A DNA stretch of 64,000 bases, taken from assembly GCF_003003255.1 (NCBI RefSeq), contig NZ_PVTD01000010.1, forward strand, positions 99,822 to 163,821. Direction: 5' to 3'. This DNA is from Aliiruegeria haliotis (lineage in GTDB: Bacteria; Pseudomonadota; Alphaproteobacteria; Rhodobacterales; Rhodobacteraceae). The position numbers were made by a program, and so were the translations under genes. The notes beneath the pieces are model-generated. The model made no database searches and was not told the origin of the DNA. It saw only the letters and a list, made by a program, of their open reading frames with translations. Shown piece after piece: positions 29,140 to 37,780 of the stretch (position 1 is the stretch's first letter; each line of letters opens with the position of its first letter).

Positions 29140-30477
29140 ATGGCTGGAATTCCCCACGACCACTACGAGCCGAAAACCGGCGCGGAAAAGTGGGTCGAGA
29201 GCCGCCTCGGCATCATCGGCCTGATCTACGACACAATGATGATCCCCACACCCAAGAACCTGAACTGGATGTGGATCTGGGGCATCATCCTGGCCTTCTG
29301 CCTTGGTTTGCAGATTGTCACGGGCATCATTCTCGTGATGCACTACACTCCGCATGTCGACATGGCCTTTGCCTCGATCGAGCACATCATGCGCAACGTG
29401 AACGGCGGACACTTTCTGCGCTACCTGCACATGAACGGCGCCTCGCTCTTCTTCCTCGCCGTCTACCTGCATATCTTCCGCGGCCTCTACTACGGCTCCT
29501 ACAAGGCCCCGCGCGAGATCACGTGGATCGTCGGCATGCTCATCTACCTGATGATGATGGGCACGGCCTTCATGGGCTACGTTCTTCCCTGGGGACAAAT
29601 GTCCTTCTGGGGTGCGACCGTGATCACCGGCCTGTTCGGCGCGATCCCGTGGATCGGCGAGAGCATCCAGACCTGGCTGCTCGGCGGCCCGGCGGTGGAC
29701 AACGCCACGCTCAACCGCTTCTTCTCGCTGCACTACCTGCTGCCCTTCGTCATTGCCGCCCTGGTGATCGTCCATATCTGGGCGTTCCACACCACGGGCA
29801 ACGGCAACCCGACGGGCGTTGAGGTTCGCCGCGGCTCCAAGGAAGAAGCCAAGAAGGACACCGTGACCTTCTGGCCCTACTTCGTGATCAAGGACTTCTT
29901 TGCCCTGGCGCTGATCCTTGTGGTCTTCTTCGCTGTCACGGGCTGGATGCCGAACTACCTCGGCCACCCGGACAACTACATCGAGGCCAACCCGCTGGTG
30001 ACACCCGCGCATATCGTGCCTGAATGGTACTTCCTGCCGTTCTACGCGATCCTGCGTGCCTTCACTGCGGATGTCTGGGTCGTGATGTTCACCGAGTGGA
30101 TCACCTTTGGCATCGTGGACGCGAAGTTCTTCGGCGTGATCGCCATGTTCGGTGCCATTGTTGTCATGGCCCTGGTGCCCTGGCTCGACACGAGCCGTGT
30201 TCGCTCGGGCCGCTACCGCCCGATGTTCCGGTGGTGGTACGCGATCTTCGCGGTCAACTTCGTGGTCCTGACCTGGGTCGGTGCCATGCCGGCGGAAGGG
30301 ATCTATCCCTACATCGCGCTCATCGGCGCAGCCTACTGGTTTGCCTACTTCCTGGTGATCCTGCCGCTGCTCGGCGTGCTCGAGAAGCCCGAAGAGCTTC
30401 CCGAGACCATCGAGGCCGACTTCAACGCACACTATGGCAAGCCCAAGGGCGATGCCGCGGCCACCCCGGCCGAGTGA
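29140..30477 (+). CDS. petB: Cytochrome b subunit of the bc1 complex
   Basis: 445 residues, eight membrane helices. Heme-ligating histidines appear in the pairs in [15 protein letters not shown] / [15 protein letters not shown] and in [11 protein letters not shown] / [13 protein letters not shown]. The Qo-site PEWY motif is in [13 protein letters not shown]. The insert between helices ([17 protein letters not shown]) is typical of Rhodobacterales. Middle gene of petABC; GGGAGG lies before the ATG. Confidence 0.98.
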   Translation: MAGIPHDHYEPKTGAEKWVESRLGIIGLIYDTMMIPTPKNLNWMWIWGIILAFCLGLQIVTGIILVMHYTPHVDMAFASIEHIMRNVNGGHFLRYLHMNGASLFFLAVYLHIFRGLYYGSYKAPREITWIVGMLIYLMMMGTAFMGYVLPWGQMSFWGATVITGLFGAIPWIGESIQTWLLGGPAVDNATLNRFFSLHYLLPFVIAALVIVHIWAFHTTGNGNPTGVEVRRGSKEEAKKDTVTFWPYFVIKDFFALALILVVFFAVTGWMPNYLGHPDNYIEANPLVTPAHIVPEWYFLPFYAILRAFTADVWVVMFTEWITFGIVDAKFFGVIAMFGAIVVMALVPWLDTSRVRSGRYRPMFRWWYAIFAVNFVVLTWVGAMPAEGIYPYIALIGAAYWFAYFLVILPLLGVLEKPEELPETIEADFNAHYGKPKGDAAATPAE

Positions 30478-30496
30478 ACGGAAGGATCGTTTTGAC

Positions 30497-31288
30497 ATGA
30501 TCAAGCAAATCGCACTCTCTGCGGCCACGGCCCTCGCCATCTCGGGCGGGGCAGCCCTGGCAGCCGGTGGCGAAAGCCATATCCATGACGTGCAGTTCTC
30601 CTTCGAGGGACCGTTCGGCGCCTACGACCAGATGCAGCTTCAGCGTGGCCTACAGGTCTACACCGAGGTCTGCGCAGCCTGTCATGGTCTGAAGTACGTG
30701 CCGATCCGGACGCTGGCTGACGAGGGTGGTCCGCAACTGCCCGAGGACCAGGTGCGCGCCTACGCGGCCCAGATGGAGATCTTCGATCCCGAACTGGACG
30801 ACTATCGCCCGCGCGTGGAAACGGACCACTTCCCCGAGAACAACGACGCCGGCGCACCGGACCTCAGCCTGATGGCCAAGGCCCGCGCCGGGTTCCACGG
30901 ACCCTATGGCACCGGCCTCAGCCAGTTGTTCAACGGCATGGGCGGGGCGGAGTATATCGCGTCGCTCCTGACGGGGTACACCGGCAAGGAGAAGGAAGAG
31001 GCTGGCAGCATCTTCTACGAGAACACCGCCTTCCCCGGCGGCTGGATCTCGATGGCACCGCCGCTTTATGGTGAGGATGTGGAATATGCCGATGGCCATT
31101 CCAACAGCATCCACCACGAGTCCGAGGACGTTGCTGCCTTCCTGATGTGGGCTGCCGAGCCGAAGATGATGGCGCGGAAGCAAACCGGCCTGATCTCGGT
31201 TATCTTCCTCACCGTGCTCACCGTTCTGCTCTACGCAACCAACAAGCGACTGTGGAAACCCATCAAGAAAGCCGCGAAGGAGGCATAG
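30497..31288 (+). CDS. petC: Cytochrome c1 subunit of the bc1 complex
   Basis: 263 residues. Signal peptide [22 protein letters not shown], heme-c site [11 protein letters not shown] (CxxCH), the axial-Met region [12 protein letters not shown], and a C-terminal membrane anchor ([24 protein letters not shown]). The ATG at 30497 has GAAGGATCG upstream; the frame is open upstream inside petB but without support. Last gene of the operon, followed by a strong terminator. Confidence 0.97.
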   Translation: MIKQIALSAATALAISGGAALAAGGESHIHDVQFSFEGPFGAYDQMQLQRGLQVYTEVCAACHGLKYVPIRTLADEGGPQLPEDQVRAYAAQMEIFDPELDDYRPRVETDHFPENNDAGAPDLSLMAKARAGFHGPYGTGLSQLFNGMGGAEYIASLLTGYTGKEKEEAGSIFYENTAFPGGWISMAPPLYGEDVEYADGHSNSIHHESEDVAAFLMWAAEPKMMARKQTGLISVIFLTVLTVLLYATNKRLWKPIKKAAKEA

Positions 31289-31314
31289 GCCCCTTCCCGG
31301 CTGTGAGAGAAATG

Positions 31315-31346
31315 GACGGCGCCTCCGTGGGGCGCCGTCTTTTTTT
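31315..31346 (+). terminator. Rho-independent terminator of petABC
   Basis: A 9-bp perfect GC stem (31315-31323 with 31331-31339) and a 7-nt loop, followed by seven T. It lies 26 bp after petC and marks the end of the conserved region. Confidence 0.93.
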
Positions 31347-31418
31347 GTTTGTCAGATATCAAGAACCCGACAACCCGGCAGTATTCCCAATAACCGGCAG
31401 TACTGATCCGGCTCTGCT

Positions 31419-31643
31419 TCAAACATCCCTTGTCCCCCGCAGGAAATAGTAAGCAACGTTGTGCGCCTGGACGTATGCCACGGTCCACTGCTTTCTGCTG
31501 CCCGGGATCGACGCCCAGGACACGCACTTTTGAGGAAGGTCGAGCTCTCTCGCTGAGCCGAACAAGGTGTTGAGCGCCTTGGGATACACGCTGAGAGGGT
31601 CGGCAACGTTGTAATTGGCCGCCCACAACGCAGGTTTCCCCAC
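31419..31643 (-). CDS. Unrecognised 74-codon frame, possible gene remnant
   Basis: A GTG-started frame whose product (ANYNVADPLSVYPKALNTLF..., ending VAYYFLRGTRDV) has protein-like composition, but I recognise no family. A stop codon lies only three codons upstream of the GTG, and no ribosome site was seen. In a spacer otherwise full of decay it may be the tail of a lost gene. The 800 bp from 31347 to 32147 hold this frame and the degenerate repeat at 31846, and nothing else I can support. Confidence 0.25.
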   Translation of the reverse strand: MGKPALWAANYNVADPLSVYPKALNTLFGSARELDLPQKCVSWASIPGSRKQWTVAYVQAHNVAYYFLRGTRDV

Positions 31644-31845
31644 GCTGGACTACCAAGCTGCAGGTATCGCGATGTGGACTGTTGCGGGAGACATCAGACA
31701 AAAGCATGAAACAGCAATCTGCTAGGACGTCGCCTCGGCCAACCGAGCCAGAATCCCTTGTTCCGATGAACCAGATGTCGCCGATGCACTGACAGTCAAA
31801 CCGGGCCGTCCGATAGGGGCAGGCCACCTGGCTTTTCTCGCCGAT

Positions 31846-31990
31846 GGATTTGCGCCGTTCTTGCCCACAGTTCTCCGCAACTAGCACATTTCTTTGCGCG
31901 ACTTCGGCTCCCACTCAACCAGTGCAGGAAACCAGGGGCCCCGGCATGATTTCTGGCGGGGCACTGCAAGTATGACCTGCAAATTGGGTC
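31846..31990 (+). repeat. Degenerate long repeat, copy A
   Basis: About 145 bp resembling 34752-34915: shared islands are TTTGCGCCGTTCTTGCCCA (31849-), CCCACTCAACC (31912-) and CTGCAAGTATGA near 31966. Same orientation, about 2.9 kb apart. Confidence 0.55.
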
Positions 31991-32147
31991 GTCGAATGCA
32001 ACTCGTTGCCCGAGTGTGGCGCCGGAACGAAGGCGACAGAGGGAGCAATGCGATAGTCGTGCCCTTTTCGGTCGTCTCGAGTGCCTATGCCCGCTGGCAA
32101 ACTTGCTTTCCTCTGCCAATGTGGACCCGACGAGCGAGGTTGAAAAG

Positions 32148-32957
32148 ATGTCCGAAGAGATCAAGTCTGCATTCGAAGCAGCCGCTGACCATTTTGGTGC
32201 GAACTCTCTTTCCTTTTGGGATTACATCGGCAGACGCACAATTGACCTTGCCCAACTCAGCCGAGGTGGAAACGTTCTGGACGTGGGCTGCGGAAGCGGG
32301 GCGTCGGCACTACCTGCCGCAGAAATCGTAGGCCCATCGGGGCACGTTGTGGCCATTGACTTTTCCACTGGCCTCATTTCGCTAGGACAGGAGAAGGCTA
32401 TCGCTCGAGGACTCCGGAACATCGACTTCCTGTGCCAGGACATGACGGCGCTCGACTATCCGGAAAACTCGTTCGATGCCGTCGTCAGTGCTCTGTCCAT
32501 CTTCTTCGTCGACGACATGGAGATGCAGATCCGCAAGTTTTGGTCTGTGTTGAAACCAGAGGGCGTTCTCGCAGTGACTTGCTGGGGGCCCGACGTGCTG
32601 GAACCTGCGATGTCTGCATGGTCCGAAATCGTCCGGGATGTTCGACCTGATCTGCTCTCGGAACCGTCTCCTGGGGATCGGATTTCCAATCGCGACGAAC
32701 TGGCCGCACTCTTCCGAGACGGCGGAGCCGGCGATCCGGTTGTGGTAGAAGAACCCGGTTTCCACGACATCGCTCATCCGGCGGACTGGTGGGAGATCGT
32801 CATGGGCACAGGGCTCCGCGGGGTGATGGAGGAACTATCGGAAGACGAAATCAACGACGTGAAGTCCCGCACACTGGCCTGGGCCACACATTCGAAACTC
32901 TCCAAGGTTGAGTTAAACGTCTTGTATGGGCGTTCAAAAAAGTCCTTGGAGCGATGA
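32148..32957 (+). CDS. SAM-dependent methyltransferase, copy 1 of a paralogous pair
   Basis: 269-residue class I (UbiE/Methyltransf_11-like) methyltransferase. Motif I is VLDVGCGSGASALPAAEIVG (about 50-70), motif II is VVAIDFS, and the post-motif region is FDAVVSALSIFFVDDME with VLAVTCWG after it. Start MSEEIKSAFEAAADHFGA: the ATG at 32148 follows GAGCGAGG. The substrate is unknown; the small-molecule or lipid/quinone methylase type is a guess from the fold. The paralogue at 53410 is similar across the whole length (for example identical IKSAFEAAADHF-type and CGSGASA segments). The spacer to the next gene (32958-33150) contains no recognised site. Confidence 0.85.
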   Translation: MSEEIKSAFEAAADHFGANSLSFWDYIGRRTIDLAQLSRGGNVLDVGCGSGASALPAAEIVGPSGHVVAIDFSTGLISLGQEKAIARGLRNIDFLCQDMTALDYPENSFDAVVSALSIFFVDDMEMQIRKFWSVLKPEGVLAVTCWGPDVLEPAMSAWSEIVRDVRPDLLSEPSPGDRISNRDELAALFRDGGAGDPVVVEEPGFHDIAHPADWWEIVMGTGLRGVMEELSEDEINDVKSRTLAWATHSKLSKVELNVLYGRSKKSLER

Positions 32958-33150
32958 TGGAGGTTTTGTGGGTGCCGGCAATTCCCATTGGAGGCGGCGC
33001 CGGTTGGCTTTGGCCTGAACCGTGAAAGAAATCGCGCACAAGAACCGGACATGCTACTCCACCCGCGAGCGTAGAGCCGAAAACATGCGCCCTCGAGACG
33101 GCAGAGCAACGCAGATGTATTGAAACGCTTTAAGTGGAAGGCCTGTGCCA

Positions 33151-33648
33151 ATGAAAATCTTGATTGGAGCGCTTCTGGGTGGAGCCATCGTCTTTGCCGT
33201 GGTCTTTTTCATGAAGCAGCCGGAACCCACTCCCGAGGAGCGGCTTGACGAGGCGGCGCAGCAAGCGGGAGAAGCTGCGAAAGACGCAGTGGATGCGCTG
33301 AAAGATGCTGCGAACGACGCGACCGGTGCGTTGGCAGATGACCTCAGCAAGTCGGCGGATGAGATCTCCAAACAGCTCGAAATGGCCAGTGCAGACCTGT
33401 CGGAACGGATAGCCAGTTCTTCGTCGGCTGCGCGTGGCGAACTTGACAAAATGATGGCGGATTGGAAGGCAACTGGCATCCTGACCGAGAGCGGCATGGA
33501 CTTCGACAAGGCCAAGGAAGCGATCAATAGAAGCGAACTACCAGAGGACGCCAAGTCCCAGATAGCACTTGTATTGGATTTTCTGGACACGGCTCCGGGG
33601 GCTTTCGACGCTCGACTCAGAGAAGTGGAAGAGGCCGTTCGGCAATAG
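33151..33648 (+). CDS. Membrane-anchored coiled-coil protein, copy 1 of a paralogous pair
   Basis: 165 residues. One N-terminal membrane helix ([20 protein letters not shown]), then [13 protein letters not shown] and a long Ala/Asp/Lys-rich amphipathic coiled coil (about 30-110) with repeated A..A..D.L/AKD-A steps, then a shorter helical C-terminus ([17 protein letters not shown]). I know no function; it looks like a periplasm-facing or cytoplasmic rod tethered to the membrane. A paralogue of exactly the same length lies at 46485. GGAAGG is about 10 nt before the ATG. It is convergent with the decayed amine oxidase copy. Confidence 0.72.
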   Translation: MKILIGALLGGAIVFAVVFFMKQPEPTPEERLDEAAQQAGEAAKDAVDALKDAANDATGALADDLSKSADEISKQLEMASADLSERIASSSSAARGELDKMMADWKATGILTESGMDFDKAKEAINRSELPEDAKSQIALVLDFLDTAPGAFDARLREVEEAVRQ

Positions 33649-33649
33649 A

Positions 33650-34023
33650 TCTCCCCCACTATTAAGGACCTTGATCGCCACAGGACCTGGCGACACAACG
33701 GCCTTTGCAAACCCTTCCAACGGGATCTTGATACTCCCTAGCGCATCGCCAGTTCGCCAACCTGAGACGCCAAGGCGGAAATGATCGCTTGAGCGGAGAC
33801 GGTTGAGCGGCCATATCCAAGTCGGCCCGCCATCGAAGCGCAACGTTTCGTTTCCCGAGTCAGCAATTGATCTGACGCGCCCACCAATTTGCTCGGCCCT
33901 CTCGAGGACAGAAACAACTCTGCCTGCTTCTTGCAAAATCAGGGCAGCCGTCAGACCCGCGATGCCAGCGCCGACTATGACAATCCCGGTCTCGTGCACG
34001 AATCTACTCTTTCTCGAATGCAA
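33650..34023 (-). pseudogene. Decayed FAD-dependent amine oxidase, N-terminal remnant
   Basis: The first about 70 codons keep a good FAD-binding segment: [15 protein letters not shown], then GGRVRSIAD and GGPTWIWP, closely parallel to the intact oxidase at 36257-37360. After PTWIWP similarity is lost; the frame runs on without homology and finally into the 3' end of the convergent coiled-coil gene (nominal stop 33538). At least 270 residues of the family are missing. Together with the following DUF1127 gene and sRNA it forms the shortened copy of a duplicated cassette. Confidence 0.75.
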
Positions 34024-34103
34024 CGCCTTCAGACAAGCGTCACCTGCAAGTTATTAGCAATGCTTCGTTCAGGAAATGCATAGCAGATTTGACCATTTCA
34101 CTG

Positions 34104-34130
34104 CTTGTTCAGAACAGCGTCAAGCTTAGG
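34104..34130 (+). promoter_or_regulatory. Candidate promoter of DUF1127 cassette 1
   Basis: CTTGTT at 34104-34109 and CTTAGG at 34125-34130, 15 nt apart; the paralogous cassette has CTTGTT at 37435-37440 and CATACA at 37456-37461 with the same gap. The conserved CTTG would suit a heat-shock-type (RpoH) sigma factor, which drives the related locus in Rhodobacter. The element boundaries are uncertain. Confidence 0.3.
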
Positions 34131-34221
34131 TCTATGACCAAGGAGAGCGCTAACACATCGACCCGAAGCGCTTTCAACCGCCAATCCGGAGAGGGCTCCG
34201 GACAATCTGAGGATACCGAAA

Positions 34222-34443
34222 ATGGCCTATGTTTCTGCCGCCCCCCGCGCCGACTTCAACGTCAACACCAGCTGGTTCACCGCTCTGATCAAAAGCGCCA
34301 AGCTTCGAGTCGAGCGCGCGCGTGCCTATCGCCGCACCTACGACGAGCTTTCGATGATGTCTGAACGGGAACTGGCCGATATCAACCTCAGCAGCCTGGA
34401 TATCCGCGACGTGGCCCGCGAAGCCGCAGCCCGCATCGAGTAA
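34222..34443 (+). CDS. DUF1127 small protein, copy 1
   Basis: 73 residues, basic and Arg-rich. The C-terminal half is the DUF1127 (YjiS-like) pattern: LRVERARAYRRTYDELSMMSERELADINLSSLDIRDVAREAAARIE. DUF1127 proteins are short RNA-associated or RNA-turnover factors in alphaproteobacteria (CcaF1 of Rhodobacter sphaeroides and phosphate/RNA effects in Agrobacterium). The ATG at 34222 follows TGAGGATACCGAAA, which is identical in copy 2. The gene is followed directly by a two-hairpin CCTCCTCCC sRNA. The copy-2 protein at 37553 is identical over most of its C-terminal half. Confidence 0.9.
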   Translation: MAYVSAAPRADFNVNTSWFTALIKSAKLRVERARAYRRTYDELSMMSERELADINLSSLDIRDVAREAAARIE

Positions 34444-34449
34444 CAGCTT

Positions 34450-34530
34450 TTCAATTCCGAAGCCCCTCCTCCTCCCTGGGTTTCCGGAACAGGCGGCGGC
34501 ATCCTCCTCCCTGGTGTCGCCGTTTCTTTG
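34450..34530 (+). ncRNA. Cuckoo/CcsR-type CCUCCUCCC sRNA, copy 1
   Basis: Two consecutive hairpins, each with the CCTCCTCCC motif in its loop: hairpin 1 at 34455-34489 (TTCCG...CGGAA stem, one bulge) and hairpin 2 at 34492-34522 (GGCG...CGCC stem), followed by TTTCTTTG. It begins just after the stop codon of a DUF1127 gene. This is the architecture of the cuckoo RNA family (CcsR RNAs of Rhodobacter), which are processed from the 3' UTR of a DUF1127 mRNA, bind Hfq and act in oxidative/heat stress. Hairpin 2 may also terminate transcription. Confidence 0.85.
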
Positions 34531-34691
34531 TTTAAGGGTATGGGGCCATAATCAAGCGGGGCCCGCACTTCCAGCGGACATGTGGACGACCGTTCGGTAT
34601 TCCCGCTTTCTGGCTACCGCTCCTATGCTGACCAGACTGCCTACTTGCATCTGAAACGCTTTCGTGGCCGGAACTAACCATCTGTAGGGGT

Positions 34692-34806
34692 GCCCATAGT
34701 GTTGCGCGGCTTTCATTGATTTCATTGGGGAATTTTGACAGTTCCAGCCCAAAGTTTTGCGCCGTTCTTGCCCATAGTTTTGCGCATCTCGCCCATAGTT
34801 CTACGC
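34692..34806 (+). repeat. Four copies of a 16-bp repeat (GCCCATAGTTTTGCGC)
   Basis: Near-copies at 34692-34707, 34747-34762, 34770-34785 (consensus) and 34791-34806; spacings 55, 23 and 21 bp. A fifth degenerate copy is at 31863-31878. They sit in a 450-bp gene-free stretch (34531-34984), which otherwise holds only the long-repeat copy B. Confidence 0.7.
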
Positions 34807-34915
34807 GGGTGAACTGCCCACTCAACCTGCGCGCGAGGTCGGACGTTCCCGAGCGATTCTTGGCTGGCTTCTGCAAGTATGAAGTGCACTTTGAACTGCA
34901 AAGTGCAACCTTTGC
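34752..34915 (+). repeat. Degenerate long repeat, copy B
   Basis: Partner of 31846-31990; it shares the GCGCCGTTCTTGCCCA, CCCACTCAACC and CTGCAAGTATGA islands in the same order. Overlaps three of the 16-bp repeats. Confidence 0.55.
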
Positions 34916-34984
34916 ATGAGCGACAAGGTCTCCATTCGGCATATCCCGAGTGGTCGCCGATCACTGTCGACAAAGGAGGACTCG

Positions 34985-35092
34985 ATGGGCCGCCAAGCGC
35001 AGCTGTCTCACGACCTCGACCGACATGAGCACGCGATCCTGAAGAGCTTCACCAACCTCGTCCGGAAGTGGTCTCGTCCGGATTTAGTCTGA
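34985..35092 (+). CDS. 35-residue frame with a strong ribosome site, possible truncated gene
   Basis: The ATG is preceded at 5 nt by AAAGGAGG, the best Shine-Dalgarno of this region. The product starts MGRQAQLSHDLDRHEHAILK and ends after 35 codons, overlapping the 3' end of tspO on the opposite strand. No family recognised. It may be the 5' end of a gene cut by the rearrangement that placed tspO here, or a genuine small protein. Confidence 0.3.
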   Translation: MGRQAQLSHDLDRHEHAILKSFTNLVRKWSRPDLV

Positions 35093-35525
35093 GGATCGCG
35101 TAGTTCAGGCAAGCCGCGACTGAAACCCAGATGAGATACGGGATCATCAGGATGCCAGACAGCAGATCAATCTGGAGGAACGCGATAGTCGTTGCTGCGA
35201 CGGTCGCCAACAGGAACAAGATGATCCAAAGCCCCGCTCGCATTCTATGCAGCCCGAAAAAGACTGGAGTCCAAAGTGTGTTGAGCGTGATCTGGAGCGC
35301 CCACAGCGCCAAGGCAAGTCCGCCATCCTCCGCGATGGCGACGCGAGCAGCTGCCCAGGACATTAGCAAGTAGATAGCCGTCCACATCACAGAGAACAGC
35401 CAGGATGGCGGCGTCCAAGAGGGCTTGCGAAGGTTGCGATACCATTCACCCGGCGCGAACAGCGCACCAGTTGACCCCGCTGCCACGCACGCTGCCAGAA
35501 AGATCAAGAACAGTAGAATTGTCAT
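35049..35525 (-). CDS. tspO: TspO/MBR family tryptophan-rich sensory protein
   Basis: 158 residues, five membrane helices. Signature: WYRNLRKPSWTPPSWLFSVMWTAIYLLMSWAA, with the typical Trp-rich loop, and LNTLWTPVFFGLHRM. TspO binds tetrapyrroles and cholesterol-like ligands; in Rhodobacter it is an outer-membrane oxygen-linked regulator of photosynthesis and porphyrin traffic. It is last of an amine oxidase-CIA30-tspO run on the minus strand (45 bp after the CIA30 gene). Confidence 0.92.
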   Translation of the reverse strand: MTILLFLIFLAACVAAGSTGALFAPGEWYRNLRKPSWTPPSWLFSVMWTAIYLLMSWAAARVAIAEDGGLALALWALQITLNTLWTPVFFGLHRMRAGLWIILFLLATVAATTIAFLQIDLLSGILMIPYLIWVSVAACLNYAILRLNPDETTSGRGW

Positions 35526-35570
35526 ACTCCGCCTCGCTCCGCTGAGCTGGTTGTTCGTTTTTCGCTAAGT

Positions 35571-36116
35571 CTAGAAGATCCCGATCTCGGCCAGGGACAC
35601 ATCCGCCTTATGGTCCCTGCCGTATGCAACAAGCCCGATTGAACGGATAGTCTCAGGCGACACGCGCTTGGGCAACAAACGCCCTGACGTTTCGAAGGCG
35701 GCCCAGGGTAGGCGGACTTCAGTCCAATCAGGCCCACTATCGAAACCCGCCTGGTAGTATTGCCAGGAGAGCCTTGTGGAACGCGTCCTAAGGTGAATGA
35801 AATAGCGCTCACCATTTCCGCGTACCTTCAGCACCAACCCGGCAGCGTCCGTCTCGACGATGTCGATCATGGTGCGGACCTGGATGAAGCCGCCTCGGTT
35901 TTCGGTGCTGACCTCTCCTGTCAGCCGGATGAAGTCCTGGCCATCGTCGCTACCGAAACTGGATTGACCTTGGGACACCCCCCCCATGACGCTATCTGCA
36001 ACGTAGGTCCATGGCAGATCCGACGCGGTCTTCATTTGCACAGTCATGGCCGTTTCACCTGCCGCGATGGTCGCGCCAACCGTGAAGATTGTCGCGAGAA
36101 TGGTGTTCCTTATCAT
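35571..36116 (-). CDS. CIA30-like (NDUFAF1) domain protein, exported
   Basis: 181 residues. Signal peptide MIRNTILATIFTVGATIAAG. The rest matches the CIA30/NADH:ubiquinone oxidoreductase intermediate-associated fold, a galactose-binding-like sandwich: WTYVADSVMGGVSQGQSSF, FIRLTGEVSTENRGGFIQVR, GLVLKVRGNGERYFIHLRT, RSIGLVAYGRDHKADVSLAEIGIF. A role in complex I assembly is known only for the mitochondrial protein; the bacterial exported forms are uncharacterised. Chosen start is the ATG at 36116, which directly begins the signal peptide; the open frame upstream is unsupported. Confidence 0.78.
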   Translation of the reverse strand: MIRNTILATIFTVGATIAAGETAMTVQMKTASDLPWTYVADSVMGGVSQGQSSFGSDDGQDFIRLTGEVSTENRGGFIQVRTMIDIVETDAAGLVLKVRGNGERYFIHLRTRSTRLSWQYYQAGFDSGPDWTEVRLPWAAFETSGRLLPKRVSPETIRSIGLVAYGRDHKADVSLAEIGIF

Positions 36117-36256
36117 CTTCCGAGACCTTGTCGTTTTCCCCAACACGAAATGTAGTCCGATCCGGTGGTCTGGCCCATACTTAGGAAAGTGACCCCTCAA
36201 GTCTGGAGGGCCCTGTCACCTGGTGATCGACAGAACCAGATTCGACCCAAGCCGCT

Positions 36257-37360
36257 CTAGCGGGTGTCGAGAAGTCGGTTCGCCGTTGCCTCGCCAGACA
36301 CAAGTGCTCCCTCGATCAGTCCGGGGCTAATCTCGGCGGTTTCCGAGGCAGCGAACCACAATCGATTGCCGAGATGCCCTTGCCGCAGCACCTCGGGGCC
36401 GACCTCGGGGTGTTCCGGAGGCTCCTCCAAATCCAACCGGCTGCAAATCAACGGCTCCGTAGCCCAATCCTGTATGATCAGATCTTGCGGCTGAGCAGCC
36501 TCGGAGCCGAAGCAGCGGACCAGTTGTTCAACGATGGCTGTTCGAAGTGCACTTGGGTCCCGCCGACGATCCATGGGAGGCCACCCCACGAAACCGAACA
36601 ACGCACCCGACGCCGCATGTTCAGGAGAATGATCGTGGACTTCGACCAAGGGTCCAATCCGACTGGCCACCCGACCTGAAAGCCCCCGCTCCCGCCAGAA
36701 GGGCGTCTTGAAGAGTATGACGGCTTTGGCTTGCTGCGCCATCCAGGTTGAGGTTCGACGCATAAGGTCAAGCGACTCTCGTTCGATTGCGTCGATCCTG
36801 ATCTGTTCCGCGATCATCCTGAGAGGTACGGCGAGGACGACTTTGGCGCAGCTGATCGTTTCTCCGTCTTGTAGGTGAACGTGTAGGCCATCATTCGTGT
36901 TTTCGAGAGCGACGACCCGTGCATTGAACTTTTGGGTTTCAGGATGGAGTCTGTCTTTGAGCGCCTCCACGATTGCGGATGGACCTCCGGACAGTCGAGA
37001 AATACCGTCCTGTCCCGGAAGGTGCTGACGTACCACTTCCGGTCCGAAACCATCAAGTACAGCCTCGCCGTCTTCAAATTGCGCAAAAGGTCGGATGGAT
37101 AATTCTTCAAGCCAGCGCTGAACGTGTGGTTGCCATCTCGGCCACACCCAAGTCGGTCCAGTGTCGAAACGCGCGGTTCCGTCCACCCCCCCTGCAACCG
37201 AACGAACCCGACCGCCCGACCTATTCGCGCCTTCAAGAAGGGCGACGCGCTTTCCTGCGCGTTGCAGGCAGAGGGTTGCGGTAAGGCCCGCGATTCCAGC
37301 CCCAACGACGACAATTTCTGTTTCTTGCAAGATCCTGCTCTCTGGCGACAGGGACGCCAT
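36257..37360 (-). CDS. FAD-dependent amine oxidase (flavin monoamine oxidase family)
   Basis: 367 residues. N-terminal Rossmann dinucleotide motif [16 protein letters not shown], then GGRVRSVAGG (the GG-RxR loop) and GPTWVWP; a central substrate lobe; a C-terminal FAD-binding block LWFAASETAEISPGLIEGALVSGEATANRLL. It is shorter than typical monoamine oxidases (about 450), like the compact bacterial class. It probably oxidises an amine or related CH-NH bond; the substrate is unknown. It heads the run to CIA30 and tspO. A remnant copy lies at 33650-34023. It is divergent from the second DUF1127 cassette, and the spacer between them is conserved in both cassettes. Confidence 0.87.
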   Translation of the reverse strand: MASLSPESRILQETEIVVVGAGIAGLTATLCLQRAGKRVALLEGANRSGGRVRSVAGGVDGTARFDTGPTWVWPRWQPHVQRWLEELSIRPFAQFEDGEAVLDGFGPEVVRQHLPGQDGISRLSGGPSAIVEALKDRLHPETQKFNARVVALENTNDGLHVHLQDGETISCAKVVLAVPLRMIAEQIRIDAIERESLDLMRRTSTWMAQQAKAVILFKTPFWRERGLSGRVASRIGPLVEVHDHSPEHAASGALFGFVGWPPMDRRRDPSALRTAIVEQLVRCFGSEAAQPQDLIIQDWATEPLICSRLDLEEPPEHPEVGPEVLRQGHLGNRLWFAASETAEISPGLIEGALVSGEATANRLLDTR

Positions 37361-37552
37361 CTATTTGGCGTTCTTTGCAAGCTAGCGCCAAAGCATCGTG
37401 CAGGGAATGCATATCGGGTCTGAGCTACTGGTCCCTTGTTGGGAACGGCTGGGAGCATACATCAATGACCAACGAGAGCGCTAACAATGAGACCCCAAGC
37501 GCTTTCAAACGCTGATCCGGACAGGGTTCCGGACATTCTGAGGATACCGAAA

Positions 37553-37774
37553 ATGGCCTACGTTTCTGCCACACCCAGCGCCGAGTTCCACGTTAGCACC
37601 GGTTGGCTCCGCTCCTTGATCGACAGCGTCAATCTTCGCATCGAACGCGAGCGCGCTTACCGCCGGACCTATGACGAGTTGTCGATGATGTCTGAACGGG
37701 AACTGGCCGATATCAACCTCAGCAGTCTGGACATCCGCGACGTGGCCTGTGAAGCGGCAGCCCGCATTCACTAA
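37553..37774 (+). CDS. DUF1127 small protein, copy 2
   Basis: 73 residues, same length as copy 1 and sharing AYRRTYDELSMMSERELADI exactly. The N-terminal third differs (SATPSAEFHVSTGWLRSLID), so the copies are old enough to diverge while the DUF1127 helix is held constant. TGAGGATACCGAAA before the ATG is identical to copy 1. One substitution near the end (DVACEAA) adds a Cys. Followed by the second cuckoo-type RNA. Confidence 0.9.
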   Translation: MAYVSATPSAEFHVSTGWLRSLIDSVNLRIERERAYRRTYDELSMMSERELADINLSSLDIRDVACEAAARIH

Positions 37775-37780
37775 CAGTTC

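Noticed and set aside
28483..30540. 685-codon minus frame across petABC
   Set aside because: Antisense shadow; His/Asp/Glu-rich composition and no motif.
34692..34806. CRISPR array
   Set aside because: Repeat is only 16 bp, units vary, spacers are 5-7 bp or irregular, and there are no cas genes.
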